From Boletus sp. NGJ (lineage: Eukaryota; Basidiomycota; Agaricomycetes; Boletales; Boletaceae): 64,000 nucleotides of DNA. Below the pieces are notes generated by a model. The model did no database searches. It was not told where the DNA came from and was given only the letters and a program-made list of their open reading frames with translations. The stretch's first letter is position 1, and each line of letters starts with the position of its first letter. The DNA lies in contig JAGTXK010000119.1 of the NCBI GenBank assembly GCA_019096195.1, forward strand, positions 248,001 to 312,000, written 5' to 3'. The translations under genes and the position numbers were made by a program. This document shows, in pieces, positions 46,845-58,131 of this stretch.

Positions 46845-48439
46845 ATGACCCCCAAGGACGGGCATATGCCACGTTCCGTACGCCGTTCCCGTGCTACCTT
46901 GGATGGCATTCGTTCATGAAGCTAACCTGGACACTTAGATGATGGTGGGAGCCAAACCGTTCGTGGTTTGCAGCATTTCCACGAAACGATACGCTCCAAC
47001 GAAGAATAAGACGCCAGTGCGGAAGTTGTCACGGATCCCACCGACGACGACGACCAAGGAACGATTGTCGCTCCCCCGTGAGGATCCGACGAAGCTGACG
47101 TCCCGACCTGGTTATTTACCGACTGTCTTTCCAAAGGTGGAGTCGCGCCGCCCACTGCCTAACCAGATCTTAATGCCAGCGCCAAACAAGGCGACCAAGG
47201 TGCAGAAAACGCTGCCTTTGCGTCCAATGTCGTCTGCAGGCCGATCTTTTCCCGGGAAGACGTTTGTGCCGAAGCCGTTAGTGAACGTGGCGAGGATGAA
47301 GGAAAGGAAGCTCATGGGTGGGTGCCCGGAACCAGTGAGGTTGACGCAGGACATGAATACGAAGGAACTCCCACCTCGACCCAGTTGCGTTCCGTGTACC
47401 CGCGTTTATCGGTCTTCTGTCGGTGTTATGGCGGCTCGCAAGGGGAACCAAGATGTGACGGTCAAGGTTTCCACTGCTTGTTCTCACAACCCAGGTATCA
47501 TTCGCCAGAAGCCGTGCGTCAGGGTCGCGGAAACCTCCGTCAACAAGCCTGTTGTGGCCAGCGATAACTGCAATAGAACGCCAGTTAGGAATCAGGTGCT
47601 GACACCACCAAAGCCTGTCACCTATCCACACGCTGTCGAGCCGGCATACCGCATCGCGTCATCACCACTGGCATCTCCAGATTTATCTTCTTTCCCATCG
47701 CAAATCCGGAAGATCGTTATCGGAGTGAATGCCAACCAGATCAAGACACCGACGAACATCTGTGATGATGAGACCGTCTTCAGCATGGGCGCCGCACCGA
47801 ACCCATGTGTCGCAGGAGTGCCCAGGGATTCGTGTGGACATTCCGAGTCTGAATCCGCTTTTTCTTCTCCCTGCATTATCGTCCTCCTCGACAGTCGTCG
47901 AAACTCCGGCACGCCTAGCAGACCGTATGGTCAAGATCAGTACCCAGATGAACGAGCCATCAACTGGAATTTCGAAGACGGTCTGCGCTGCGACGATCAT
48001 CTCACCCTCGCAGAACAGTACCTCATCGATGACCAAACTCGCGAGGGCGATGAATGGAAGCCAGGCCTCGTCACCAACTAGCCCTCCGGACAATGGCAAC
48101 AGAACTTTAATGACGGTCCGTAGAGCCGTTGAGATCGCCCGGGCCATCTTTTCGCCTTCGCGACGAACGTCGCAGTTTCGTACGGAAACCGCTTCCTCCA
48201 AGGCAATGGTTATCGATGCGTCACACATTCGAAAATTGTTCATTCCTCCGCTCGACAAAGATGCGAAAGCGTCGAAGAATCCGACGACGCAGATGGAGAT
48301 TGAGATGCTCAGGGCGCGGAGACAGGTGGCGGGTGGTGGGGTGGTTGATCCCCGCCTGAATCGCCTTGGATCCCTCGCTGCGATGGCGATTGTCACTAAG
48401 ATCGGCACATCCAGTCCAGATACCCCCGGTCAAGGTTGA
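46845..48439 (+). pseudogene. Orphan basic protein, copy B, frameshifted
   Basis: Exon 1 gives MTPKDGHMPRS and is joined by a conserved intron (GTACGC, branch CTAAC, CTTAG) to MMVGAKPFVVCSISTK at 46939. Roughly 60% identity to copy A continues to about 47870 (YPHAVEPAYRIASS, DLSSFPSQI). From about 47850 the homologous frame is a different one and runs to 48439 (KTVCAATIIS, RKLFIPPLDKDAKASKNPT, ending SSPDTPGQG). One small indel therefore separates the halves, and the read-through in the original frame ends at 48081. Confidence 0.5.
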
Positions 48440-50571
48440 AAGGCTTCAAGACGCGTGGAGCGGGGTTGGTAGTGGTGTAATCAGGTTTGGGGTGCACTTT
48501 CATTTTCTTTCCTTGCACTTTCCACCTTTTTTTTTCGTGGATTTCTTTCTTGTTTCTTGGCTTCCGTTTACTGCTCAGATCTCCCTCGACCGTCAGGTCC
48601 TGAAGTCGACCGACGCTCACAAAGCGACTGTCCTTTGCTTTTCGACACCATTTCCGGGTCCATAACTGCTTCGAGCACGGGTTATTGGTCAACTACCGAG
48701 TCCAAGTACCACAGAGTCCCCGTCGCAAGCCCCCTACGATGCCCCACAGATCACCGTTCGTCGTCATCCACGACTGTCAACTTTCCCCAAGTCGAGTAAG
48801 CCGCTTGTAGTAACTGGTACCCCTCTCGCTGACCATTCTCTCGCCTCATCGGACACCTGATGGTATGTTCCATCGATCCATCAATACCATGACTCACTCT
48901 ACGACCTTTCTCAATTTCGAAGGTCATGCCATTGTTCCTATTACAAGTTTTGCGACGCCGATCTCAGCCCCACCGTGCTGGGTATTCGCATCCCTCCGAG
49001 GTGATCGATACGACCGTTCCCTGGCGACATCCCTCCATCCTACCAAGTTTCCGAGTGCTACGTTCTCTCCAACATTCCGAATACCCACCGTTTCTTCGAC
49101 CTTTGACAACATCGACACCATCAACGCAAAACTCGTGCATACCTCTCAGACCACTCCAAAAAAGTCAGCCATCAAGTTGTTTCTCCCCTCCGACGACCTC
49201 GTCGCCGTTTGCATACGCCGCAGTACCTCCCAAATCTAGCAGAAATTGCCAGCAGCGTGAACATCCACTATACCACCACTTTCCTTCATGATGACACCTT
49301 CTCCCTTCCTCTTTCCTGACAGCCTGCACATGCCTTTTCTCCAGCACGCCCAATTTAGGGCGCGGAGAATGGTTGCAGGCGGTGGTGGCGACTGGGTGTT
49401 CTGACTCGGGCCAGATTTGACTGATCTAGTGCCTGCCTATCTTTTGAGGCTACACATGCAATGTATCCTGCGACGAGGTCCGGTACGGACGATGCGACAA
49501 CGGTGATGGCAGACTCGGGACTGGTTTCCGCGAGTTCGAACGGCGATGGTTGCGACGCGTTGGACAAGGTTGACGGTATACGATAGTTGGTAAGTCGGTG
49601 ACATAGTCGAGGTCGATGGCAAAGGAATAACGCGGGTCTGTTTGAACGCAGTATTTCGATCCCGCGAGACATGATCGACTTGGACGATGTCGGGGTACGA
49701 ATTGGACAAGGTCAATGGTGATTTTCGTCGCTCGCGAGACTCTTGGGGCGATGTTGGACGACTTTCACGGCGAATTGGCGATGTCGAAGTGCGGTGGTTC
49801 AAGCTGGACAACACTCGATGTCCTAGCCTCAGTTCCTTGACCTTCTTTGCGGCATCGGAGTCAAGTATCCGGAAGGTCATCTGGTCCTTTTTTCGCTGTT
49901 CATTTTCACGGCTCCCTTTTTTTTTCTTTCACCCCCTCTTCTTTGTTTTGCATCATTGGTTCCCAGCTTTGCCGCATTTGCTTCTCGGTTTCATTGCGTG
50001 TTCTGGTTTCATTGCATGTTCTGGTTTCCTAGTGCCTGCAGCCTCTCTGGCGCACCCTCTTTCCCCAATTGACTCTTGCCTGTAGCATCCGTGTATCCCA
50101 GTGTCTAGCATAAGGGTTTCCAATCCAAGGCCATGTTTTCGAAAGACTGACAGAATGTCAAGTACTCCATGCGGACCAAATGGCGTCCAGAAAACTGCCA
50201 ACTGATACCCATCCGGGGACTGCGACTATGACTTAAAGTCTCTCTACCATGGTCGCCTCAGTGACGCCAACATCCTCGTCTATCCAAATGACACATGCTG
50301 CAGACTCGTAGGTGTATTGTCTAGCAGAAGTCACCTTGTCTCATATCGGAATTGATGTACATTTATTTCATGCTGGGCTTTACTTCTAGTACGAGTCCAG
50401 CGACTCGCTTTTTTGCCCAGCCAGCCCTACCAAAATTTGGAATTTTTTTTGCGGAGCGCGGGAGATATTACCACTTTAGGAGTGTTTGCAGCCGACAATG
50501 TTCCAGATTTGTAAGCATCCCCGTGACCAGGTATCCTGCCCAGCCACCGTAATTCAGTTCGAGGGGGATAG

Positions 50572-50582
50572 TTAGGAGCCTC
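50572..50582 (+). promoter_or_regulatory. Promoter element shared by kinase copies
   Basis: TTAGGAGCCTC, preceded by CGAGGGGG, occurs 133 bases before the ATG of kinase 1 and again at 52220-52230, 92 bases before kinase 2. It is one of the few conserved words in otherwise diverged upstream DNA, so it is a candidate core promoter or regulatory site. Confidence 0.45.
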
Positions 50583-50714
50583 ATTGGCGGGGCTTGCGCT
50601 GCAATTTAACCTGCTACTCCCACCATCTCCATCGTCTGCCTGCCTTCTCGCTGCACCCTTCTCTGCGCGCTTTCGGCTTTATTTCTCACCGTCTTACAGT
50701 GCTTGAAAACCATA

Positions 50715-51857
50715 ATGGACGGAGAAGACTTTTCCGGCAAGCATGTCAGTCGGTATCTTCTCTCTTCCCTTCTCGGCTCTGGTTCAGCCGGCAATGTCTA
50801 CAAGGCGGTAGACACGACCGTGGAAAACTCGCGCACCTTCGCCATCAAGTGTGTACGAAAGAGTCGCTCTGCACAACGGTTGCGTCAGCAAATCGATGAG
50901 ATCGTCAATCATAACACAGTGATGTGGTGTCCGCACGTTATGATGCTATGCGATTTCATTGAAGAGGATCGCTACTTTTTCCTCGTCCTACCCCTATGCG
51001 AGATGGATATGTTTAGAGCGATTTGGCAGGAGCAGGTATACTGGAAGAATGATGGTCGCATCAAGAAGGCGTTTGTAGAAGTATTAGATGGAGTACTTGC
51101 GTTTCATAAAAAGGGAGTTTTCCACCGGGACCTCAAACCAGAAAATATCATGTGCAATGCGGATGGGATGAAAATTGACATTGGTGACTTTGGATTGTCT
51201 ACCAAGCGCCGTCTCTGTCGCGACGGTGGACGTGGTACCACCTGTTATATGAGCCCAGGTCAGTCGCTCGTCGCAACGCACACAGTGATCATGAACTGAC
51301 CTGCCTCGAGAATGCCTTGATGAGGGAGGAGTCTTCTACCACGCCGACCGAGCGGACGTCTGGTCGCTGGGCGTGATTCTCTTCAACATGGTGACTTGTC
51401 GCTATCCATGGGTTATCGCACGTCTGTCAGATAAGAACTACATGACATTCTATACCAAGAAAGATTACTTGTTCAACACGTTTCCGATCTCCGAATCGCT
51501 GAATGGCCTACTCTGTCAGATCTGGGATCCCATCCCTACAATGCGGTTGTCGATCCCAAAGATCCGGGAAGCGATTCTGGGGATGGATACGTTCTACAAA
51601 CCACCTCATTCATCCTACGCCGTTTCGCCATTGTCAAAGGAGGTTGTCCTCGCCGACTCGTAAGTCCTCCAGGGCCAAGTCTACATGTGACTAGAACTGA
51701 CGTTGGTTGTAGTCAGCAGACGTGCGTCGCGTCTGGGGTTCGTGGGGATGACAAGAAGAAAGGCACTATGGCGCCACGTGCCTTGTGCGCCGATGGACGT
51801 CCTGGGCAAAGCTTCAGTACTGTGTTGCTTGGGCTAGAGGAAGTGACGCTGACGTAG
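50715..51857 (+). CDS. Ran1/Ksp1-like Ser/Thr protein kinase, copy 1 (intact)
   Basis: Three exons, 50715-51258, 51311-51659 and 51713-51857, total 1038 nt, 345 residues. All kinase landmarks are present: glycine loop GSGSAGNV (21-28), Lys45 in FAIK, Glu62, HRDLKPEN (137-144), DFG (158-160), MSPE, and [13 protein letters not shown]. The C-lobe with FPISESLNGLLCQIW, the MSPEC-type activation end and the long DKNYMTFYTKKDYL insert resemble the Ran1/Ksp1/Sks1 group, which in yeasts controls meiosis and nutrient responses. That group call is by eye. The C-terminal 50 residues from exon 3 are not conserved beyond these paralogues. It is the only copy of four here without a defect. Confidence 0.85.
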
Positions 51858-52321
51858 TAGTACCAACGATTGGTATTGTGAGATGGAGACATACAGACAT
51901 TGATATATCCTGCACGGCATCATGGACTTGCATGTAGAATGTACTATAGAGCATCTTGAATATCATTGAATTGCCATCTAATGCCAAAAGCTGCAGTGGA
52001 AATGCGCGGTCACTGGCCGTGACGAAACGAGACGTGAACGTTGCCTCGGTGTGAAAATTTGCATAGGACGTCCTTGCAATATGCATTGGGTATTATGGGA
52101 AAGTCGAAGTCCTGCAGTTGCGGAACGCGGGCGATATGGTGGTCCACTGCCGGTAAATTTCCATACTGAGCCCGGTGACCAGGTGTGACATCACTCGAAA
52201 CATCAGTCCGAGGGGGGATTTAGGAGCCTCGATGAAGGGGGCTTTTGGCCATTATCCAACTTGACCCACTACTCCCACCATCGCCTCGCTGCATCTTTTC
52301 GGCTCTGCGCACTCTCTCCCG
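51858..52321. other. Spacer between kinase copies
   Basis: No gene. Its left part (to about 52090) is nearly identical, in inverse orientation, to 7110-7500. It therefore belonged to the segment that founded the distant kinase relic. Confidence 0.7.
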
Positions 52322-53417
52322 ATGGACGGGCGAGACTTCTCTGGCCAGCAAGTCGGTCGCTATCTTCTATCCTCCCTTCTCGGCTCTGGTGCAGCCGGGA
52401 GTGTCTACCAGGCTGTAGACACTGCGTCGGAGGACTCGCCCGCTTTCGCCATCAAGTGTATACCAGAGAGCCACATTACCGAGCGGCGGCGTCGGCAAAT
52501 AGCCGAGATCGAAAATCACAACGCAGCAGCTGGTTTCCCGCACGTAATGACGCTGTGCGATGTCATTGCAGAGGATCGCTTCTTCTTCCTCGTCTTACCC
52601 CTATGCGAGATGGATATGTTTAGAGCGATCTGGAAGAAGAAAGTGTATTGGAGGAATGACGGCCTCATTAAGAAGGCGTTTCTAGAAATATGAGATGGCG
52701 TATTTGCGTGTCACAAGATGGGAATTTACCATCGGGACCTCAAACCGGAAAATATCATGTGCGATGCAGATGGAACGAGAATCCAGATCGGTGATTTCGG
52801 TTTGTCTACTAACCGCCGTGTCTGTCGAGACGGTGGATGCGGCACCGCCCCCTACATGAGCCCAGGTCAGTCACCCGTCGCAACGCACTCAGTAATTGAA
52901 CTGACCTGCCTCGAGAATGTATTGATAAGGGAGCAATATTTTATTACGCCAACGAAGCGGACGTCTGGTCGCTGGGCGTGATCCTCTTCAACATGGTGAC
53001 ATTTCGTTACCCTTGGGAAGAAGCCTGTCCGGCGGACAAGGCATATATGACATTTCGCTCCGAGAAAGACTATTTGCTACGCACGTCGTCGATCTCAGAA
53101 CCTCTGAATGACTTACTTTATCGGATCTGGCATCCAACCCCCATGAGGCGTATGTCGATCCCGGCGATCCGACAAGCGATTGTGGAGATGGACACGTTCT
53201 ACAAATCGCGTCGTGGATCTTACGCCGCATCACAATTGTCAAAGGAGCTGGTTCTCGTTGACTCGTAAGTCTTCCAGGGGCCAAGTCGAGTTTGAGTGGA
53301 ACTGATGTTCGGCGTAGTCAGCAGACGTGTGTCGCTCCCGTGAGAGACGAAAAGAAAGTAGGCACCTGTACCCCGATTGACGTCCTGCAGAACGCTCCGC
53401 TGTGTTGTTTGGACTAG
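52322..53417 (+). pseudogene. Ran1/Ksp1-like kinase, copy 2, single nonsense codon
   Basis: Same three-exon plan as copy 1 and all motifs ([33 protein letters not shown] splice, [13 protein letters not shown], tail SQQTCVAP ending QNAPLCCLD). A TGA at 52691-52693 stands where copy 1 has TTA (EVLDG), which cuts the protein before the catalytic loop. Nothing else is broken, so the loss is recent, or the codon is a sequencing or allelic difference. Confidence 0.75.
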
Positions 53418-53975
53418 TAGAGACGGACCACGGAGCTCGTCTGCATTTGCACTGTCCGATGGAGTATGCATTGGTATATATCATGACAACTATGACTTAC
53501 ATATAATATTGTAAATCCTGGACCCGCGGAGGGGACAGGTTTCCAACCCAAGAATGCGTGGGATATACAAAAGTCGACGGGCCTGTGGGAAGTCTTGGCT
53601 TGACTTGATGGGAACACTAACCTCGGTGTAGGGTTGTTAGCAGTGGCAGGGCAGATGTACAACTTTACCTCCGTGGACATTGCGCTCATCCAATTGTAAT
53701 CTTCGAGCTCGATTGTACTGTTCACGTACTCCCGAATCCAATAATACTCCGTCCTCGGGGCCAGGGGTGCCCAGAGGGCAATGCTACTAGTATACTATAG
53801 CGCACGAATGTTAATCACCGACTCGGAGGTCCGAGGGAGAGTGGACCGATTCCGAATGTATTTCGGCAATTTCCGGTGGTTCTGGAAAGTTAAGAGCGGT
53901 CAGAATGGGAGAAACAAATTTTCAACTTTTCCTCCTTCCACGACGACCCCCACGACGACGACGACGACGACAAAG
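53418..53975. other. Upstream region of malate dehydrogenase
   Basis: No gene recognised. A (CGA)n-type microsatellite (CACGACGACGACGACGACGAC, near 53951-53971) lies directly before the malate dehydrogenase ATG, in its 5' leader. Confidence 0.5.
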
Positions 53976-55247
53976 ATGTTTGCCCGCGCCGCTGCCCGTG
54001 CCCTCACCAGTCAATCCCGCCTCTTCTCCACCTCCGCCGCACGCAACACCAAGGTTGCCGTCCTTGGCGCCGGAGGTGGAATTGGCCAGTCTTTGTCGTT
54101 GTTGCTGAAATGCGACCCCCTCGTCACCTCCCTCAATCTATATGATATCCGCGGTGCACCTGGTGTCGCCGCTGATGTTAGCCACATCGACACTGCGAGT
54201 GAGGTAGGTGATTGTGCAGTCTTGAGATTGGCCGGAAGCTGAGCAGTCTGCTAGGTTCAAGGATTTGCCGCCGACAAGTTGGACGAGGCTCTCCAGGGCG
54301 TCGAGGTCGTTGTCATTCCTGCTGGTGTTCCAAGAAAGGTCTGTTTATTTTTCGTACATTCGTCGCACTTTGTCTCATGCACTACCTTGTAGCCTGGTGT
54401 AAGTCATTGGTTGTCTAGTATTGTTTATTGGGCTAATGACGACCCAAGATGACCCGTGACGATCTTTTCAACGTGAGTGCTCGTCGACGTGTTCTTGTAC
54501 AGACGTTGATGTTTTTCCAGACCAACGCCTCCATCGTCCGTGACCTTGCCAGCGCTATCGGCCGTGTCTCCCCCACAGCGCACGTCCTCGTCATCTCCAA
54601 CCCTGTCAACTCTACTGTACCCATCGTTGCTTCGACACTAATCAAGGCCGGTGTTTACAACCCTGCACGTGTTTTCGGTGTGACCACCCTTGATGTCGTC
54701 CGTGCTGCCCGCTTCACCGGTGGTATCGCTGGCGTCCACCCTAATGATACACCTATTACCGTCGTCGGTGGTCACAGTGGTGCAACCATTGTTCCCCTAC
54801 TTTCCCAGGGCAAGTACGGAAAGGAGATCAAGGGCGAGGTGTACGACAAGCTTGTGTACCGCATCCAATTCGGTGGTGACGAGGTGGTCAAGGCCAAGGA
54901 CGGTGCAGGAAGCGCAACCCTTTCGATGGCATTTGCCGGTGCCAAGTTCACCAACGCCTTGTTGCGGGGTTTGAACGGCGAAAAGGGTGTTGTGACGCCC
55001 ACATTTGTCGAGAGCCCCCTCTTCAAGGACCAGGGCATCGACTTTTTCTCTTCCAACGTTGAACTTGGTGTAAGTGTCAGCTTATTTTGTGATTGATGAT
55101 TTGACTGACCTGGCGTAGGTCAACGGTGTCGAGACGATCTACCCCATAGGACCTCTGTCTGCAGAGGAGGAGAAACTGCTGGCGGCATGCTTGCCTGACC
55201 TTAAGAAAAACATTGAGAAGGGCAAAGCGTTTGCCGAGAGCTCGTAG
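53976..55247 (+). CDS. Mitochondrial malate dehydrogenase, six exons
   Basis: Exons 53976-54203, 54255-54338, 54393-54398, 54449-54472, 54521-55069 and 55119-55247 total 1020 nt, 339 residues, the usual size. The N-terminus [20 protein letters not shown] is a mitochondrial presequence. The NAD site GAGGGIG follows VAVL. Catalytic and substrate residues lie in [42 protein letters not shown] and the active-site His of VVGGHSGAT. It catalyses malate + NAD = oxaloacetate + NADH in the TCA cycle. Exon 3 is only six bases (CCTGGT, Pro-Gly), within the mobile active-site loop; skipping it would keep the frame. Confidence 0.95.
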
Positions 55248-55335
55248 ATTTACATGCATTGCTACTCAAAATACCTCTTGCTTGAATGCATGCGCTTTTT
55301 GCTCTCATGACAGGTGTGATCCATGAATAGTGGAT

Positions 55336-55945
55336 TTATCGACGACCCTTGTTTTTGACCATGGTGAACCCGTCCTCGTCTACCTGTGGTTCCTCCCTTG
55401 TCCGAGGTTCCGAGTGATTCAACAATTGTGGTACTGGTTCTCCCTCGCTCTCTTCCCCTCCTTCGCCGTCCTCATCCTCCCACTCGCTCCCACTGCCACT
55501 CTCGCTCCCACTACCGACACCCATCTCGTACGCTGGCATCGTCTCCTTGACCCTCTCCGCCTGTGCTTCGAGCGCCTTCACAAACGTCTCGTCGCCCGCA
55601 GAGACGGCCCCAAAGAGCCTGACGACATCCCTGGCGACAGCGGCTGCACTGTCGTCTTCGAGCACGACGTCGAATTCGTCGGACATGATCTGGAGGAGAA
55701 GGTCTTCGACGTAGACGGCGTCTGGTGGGGGCGCGGGCGCCGTTCCTGTTGTCGAACTGAGCGGAGGAGCGAGGATAAATGGGTTCGAATTGGTCGACGA
55801 GGACGCTGGCTAACCAGCGTTGTTTCTCGGCGGAGGCGGGGCCGCCCCAGGAGGCGTGGACGGCGAGACGGAGGGTGGGCCAGAGGGCGAGGCGTGCGAG
55901 GGTGCCGCGGGCGAAGAGGATGGTGTTGGGGTGGGGGGTGGACAT
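55336..55945 (-). CDS. TSR2: Pre-rRNA-processing protein TSR2, with an apparent frameshift
   Basis: N-terminal part: MSTPHPNTILFARGTLARLA, LWPTLRLAVHASWGGP, KQRWLASVLVDQFE. C-terminal part in another frame: PPDAVYVEDLLLQIMSDEFD, VVLEDDSAAAVARDVVRLF, a Ser/Glu-rich stretch, and the conserved end DEDGFTMVKNKGRR. TSR2 is the escortin that carries eS26 (Rps26) into the pre-40S particle. The two halves fit the family exactly but are one base out of register, with the shift falling in the Pro-rich GC-rich linker near 55725-55790. I found no GT-AG intron that corrects it. The gene is convergent with malate dehydrogenase, ending only ~90 bp from it. Confidence 0.8.
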
Positions 55946-56250
55946 GGATTTTGTTTACAGTAATGGGTGTATGCTAGTGGTCGATACGAACAAGTGCCAG
56001 TGAGCCCGATGGATAAGATGGGGAGGGGAAAAAAGGCGACAGTCTGATAAGATGATGTACACGCCGCAGCGTAGTGAATTTATATTTTCAATCTCCCTAC
56101 ATCTATTGGGTACATGGGTAGGGAGATAAAATCAAAGTCTACCGCGTTCACATCTGCCAACCAAGACAGGATAGCGCTGATGGCAGCTCCCTCGACGACA
56201 CCACCGTGTCCTCTGGATCGAGCCGTTCATGTACAAAGCCCCGTTCAAGG

Positions 56251-57335
56251 CTATGCGGCACGGGGCGACAGCCGATGCGTTGGAGTCTTTGCGTCTTCGT
56301 CAAGCAAGTCTTCCGCATCTAGACATTCATGGAAGTGTCCCTCCCTACTAGTTGAGTGTTGGGCGGGCGACGAGAGGAATACTTGGAGGCTTACTGGATC
56401 AAACACACTTCCTTTGACCATCCGAGAGCTCCGTCGTCAGACGACTGAGGGGTCCGATAGAACGTATCCATATTCAGAATGGCTTGCCGGATCTGCAGGA
56501 TCTGAAGCCGTTCCAAAGGATCCGGACGAAGGATCCACTTGAGCACATCATCGAGTGCCCGGGATATCGGAAAGGTATTATATAGATAATTCTCGTCGTC
56601 GAGGAACGCCCGAAAATGGATATCGGACGCACGAGCGGCTTTCCATGGACGACGACCGGTGACCATGTTTACCAGAATGACGCCCAACGCCCAGATATCG
56701 GCGAGGCTGGGGTAGTATACGATGTCGGTGTCGGACCATTGCTCTAAAGGTATGTTAGCGCAACGGTGGGGAAACAGAAGGGTGATTGACCTGGACTCAT
56801 ATAATCCGGTGTACCGCAGCGAGAGCCTCTGCAGATACGTCTGCGGGTTGCAAGCCCGAAATCAGCGATTCGGATGCCAGTACCGCCTTCCCTACACAAT
56901 ATGTTCTCCGGTTTGAGGTCCCGATGGAATACCCCTCTCGTATGACAGGCATAAACGCCATCGAGTATGTCAATGAAAGTCTCCTTGATGAGCGCATCGT
57001 TGCGCTGAAAATACCCGATGGTCCCAGATGGCTTGGAACAAATCTCCTTCATAGCGCTTGAAGACGATGAACAAGTACAGGTCCTCGTCGATGATCTCCT
57101 TGAGCGGCAAGACGTGCGGGGAACATCCCGTCACCAATTGGTGGTGAAATACTTCGGAAGTTCGAAGGAGGAGTTGTTTAGGAGTAAGATCAAACTTGGA
57201 GATACACTTGACGGCATATTTTCCGGGACGCTCTGTGTCGATAGCTCCGTAGACCGAGCTAGTTGAACCCGAGTTGAGGGGGGAGGTGATGTGATAGCGG
57301 CCTACGTGTTGGCCGGAAAAGTCGGGCAATGTCAT
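56251..57335 (-). pseudogene. Ran1/Ksp1-like kinase, copy 3, probable frameshift
   Basis: Starts MTLPDFSGQHVGRYHITS. Motifs: [49 protein letters not shown] across an intron (acceptor TTTAG near 56742), ADIWALGVILVNMV, and FPISRALDDVLKWI. Then a donor near 56399 may lead to a third exon ending at 56251, as in copy 1. Relative to copies 1 and 2 the frame slips within 57001-57020, between AIWDHRVF and [11 protein letters not shown]. The only GT...AG there is 10 nt long, too short for an intron. It is the most diverged of the cluster and lies on the opposite strand. Confidence 0.6.
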
Positions 57336-58131
57336 GATGAGTGAGCGTTGAGAGTCAGGCTGAAACAGAAAGAGAGAGCTCGAAAGAGAGGGGGGATCTG
57401 TAAACCCCTACCGCCCCTATCGATGTAATAAACAGAATCCGGGCGAGTTTACAAATTCGGAAATTTACCGGAACAAGTCTCCACTGTATAGTCAGTCCTT
57501 CAATTAATTGGTTCGGAAAAACTTGCAGGACAGCGGGCCATGGATGCAGCTCCGTTTGATCGTACTGCGAAAGTGAAACATGGCATACGAATTTTTGATT
57601 CGTATCGATCCGTATCAGAAGAGTTTGAATTACTGGAAACTTGCCCAAAGTAACGACAGCCAAGTCGAAAAGGATATACGTACCACCTTCAACTGGCTGC
57701 GCTGCCGCAGCCAGTTCCGCTCGTGGATGCTGGTCGGGTCTTTTTTTCAGGTCTGCGGTCACTGAAAGAAAATGCATCTATACCAGCATGGATGTCCAGT
57801 ACTCGATGGTACGGGGTTGGTCTCCACTGGGAGTATGTTACAAGATCTTGTCGCCGCCATTCGTTCGTCGTGACAGATGGAAAATTTGCACAGCCACTTC
57901 ACCAAGCGGGAAGTTGAGGCGGCCAGTCTTACCAGCGGTTGAACATCCTCTCGCGGCGACTCATCTTCACATCCGTCCTCACCGTCATCCACAACGAGCT
58001 CGTCCTTGAGCATGTTGAGCACCCCTTCTGAATCACGCTAACGCAGCCATCACTCGTCGAAAACCAACCAAGCTTATATCTGTCATACCTCTGAACCATT
58101 TTCCCGCGTACACACTTATATTGGATCGTTC
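57336..58131. other. Divergent intergenic region
   Basis: Between the start of kinase copy 3 (minus) and the Bud14/Tea4-like gene (plus), so it carries both promoters. Overlapping short frames have no recognisable content. Confidence 0.5.

Larger units (their letters stand above)
46595..50210 (+). repeat. Tandem segmental duplication, unit B
   Basis: Colinear with 42485-46195. The ~400 bp between the units (46196-46594) is not part of the repeat. See unit A for identity pattern. Confidence 0.8.

Noticed and set aside
42485-50210. Direct repeats 3.7 kb long as the two LTRs of a retroelement
   Set aside because: The units contain their own promoter and spliced gene, are only 400 bp apart, and no gag, protease, reverse transcriptase or integrase lies between them.
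57001-57020. GT...AG of 10 nt in kinase copy 3 as an intron
   Set aside because: Far below any known spliceosomal intron in fungi (others here are 40-65 nt); treated as a frameshift.
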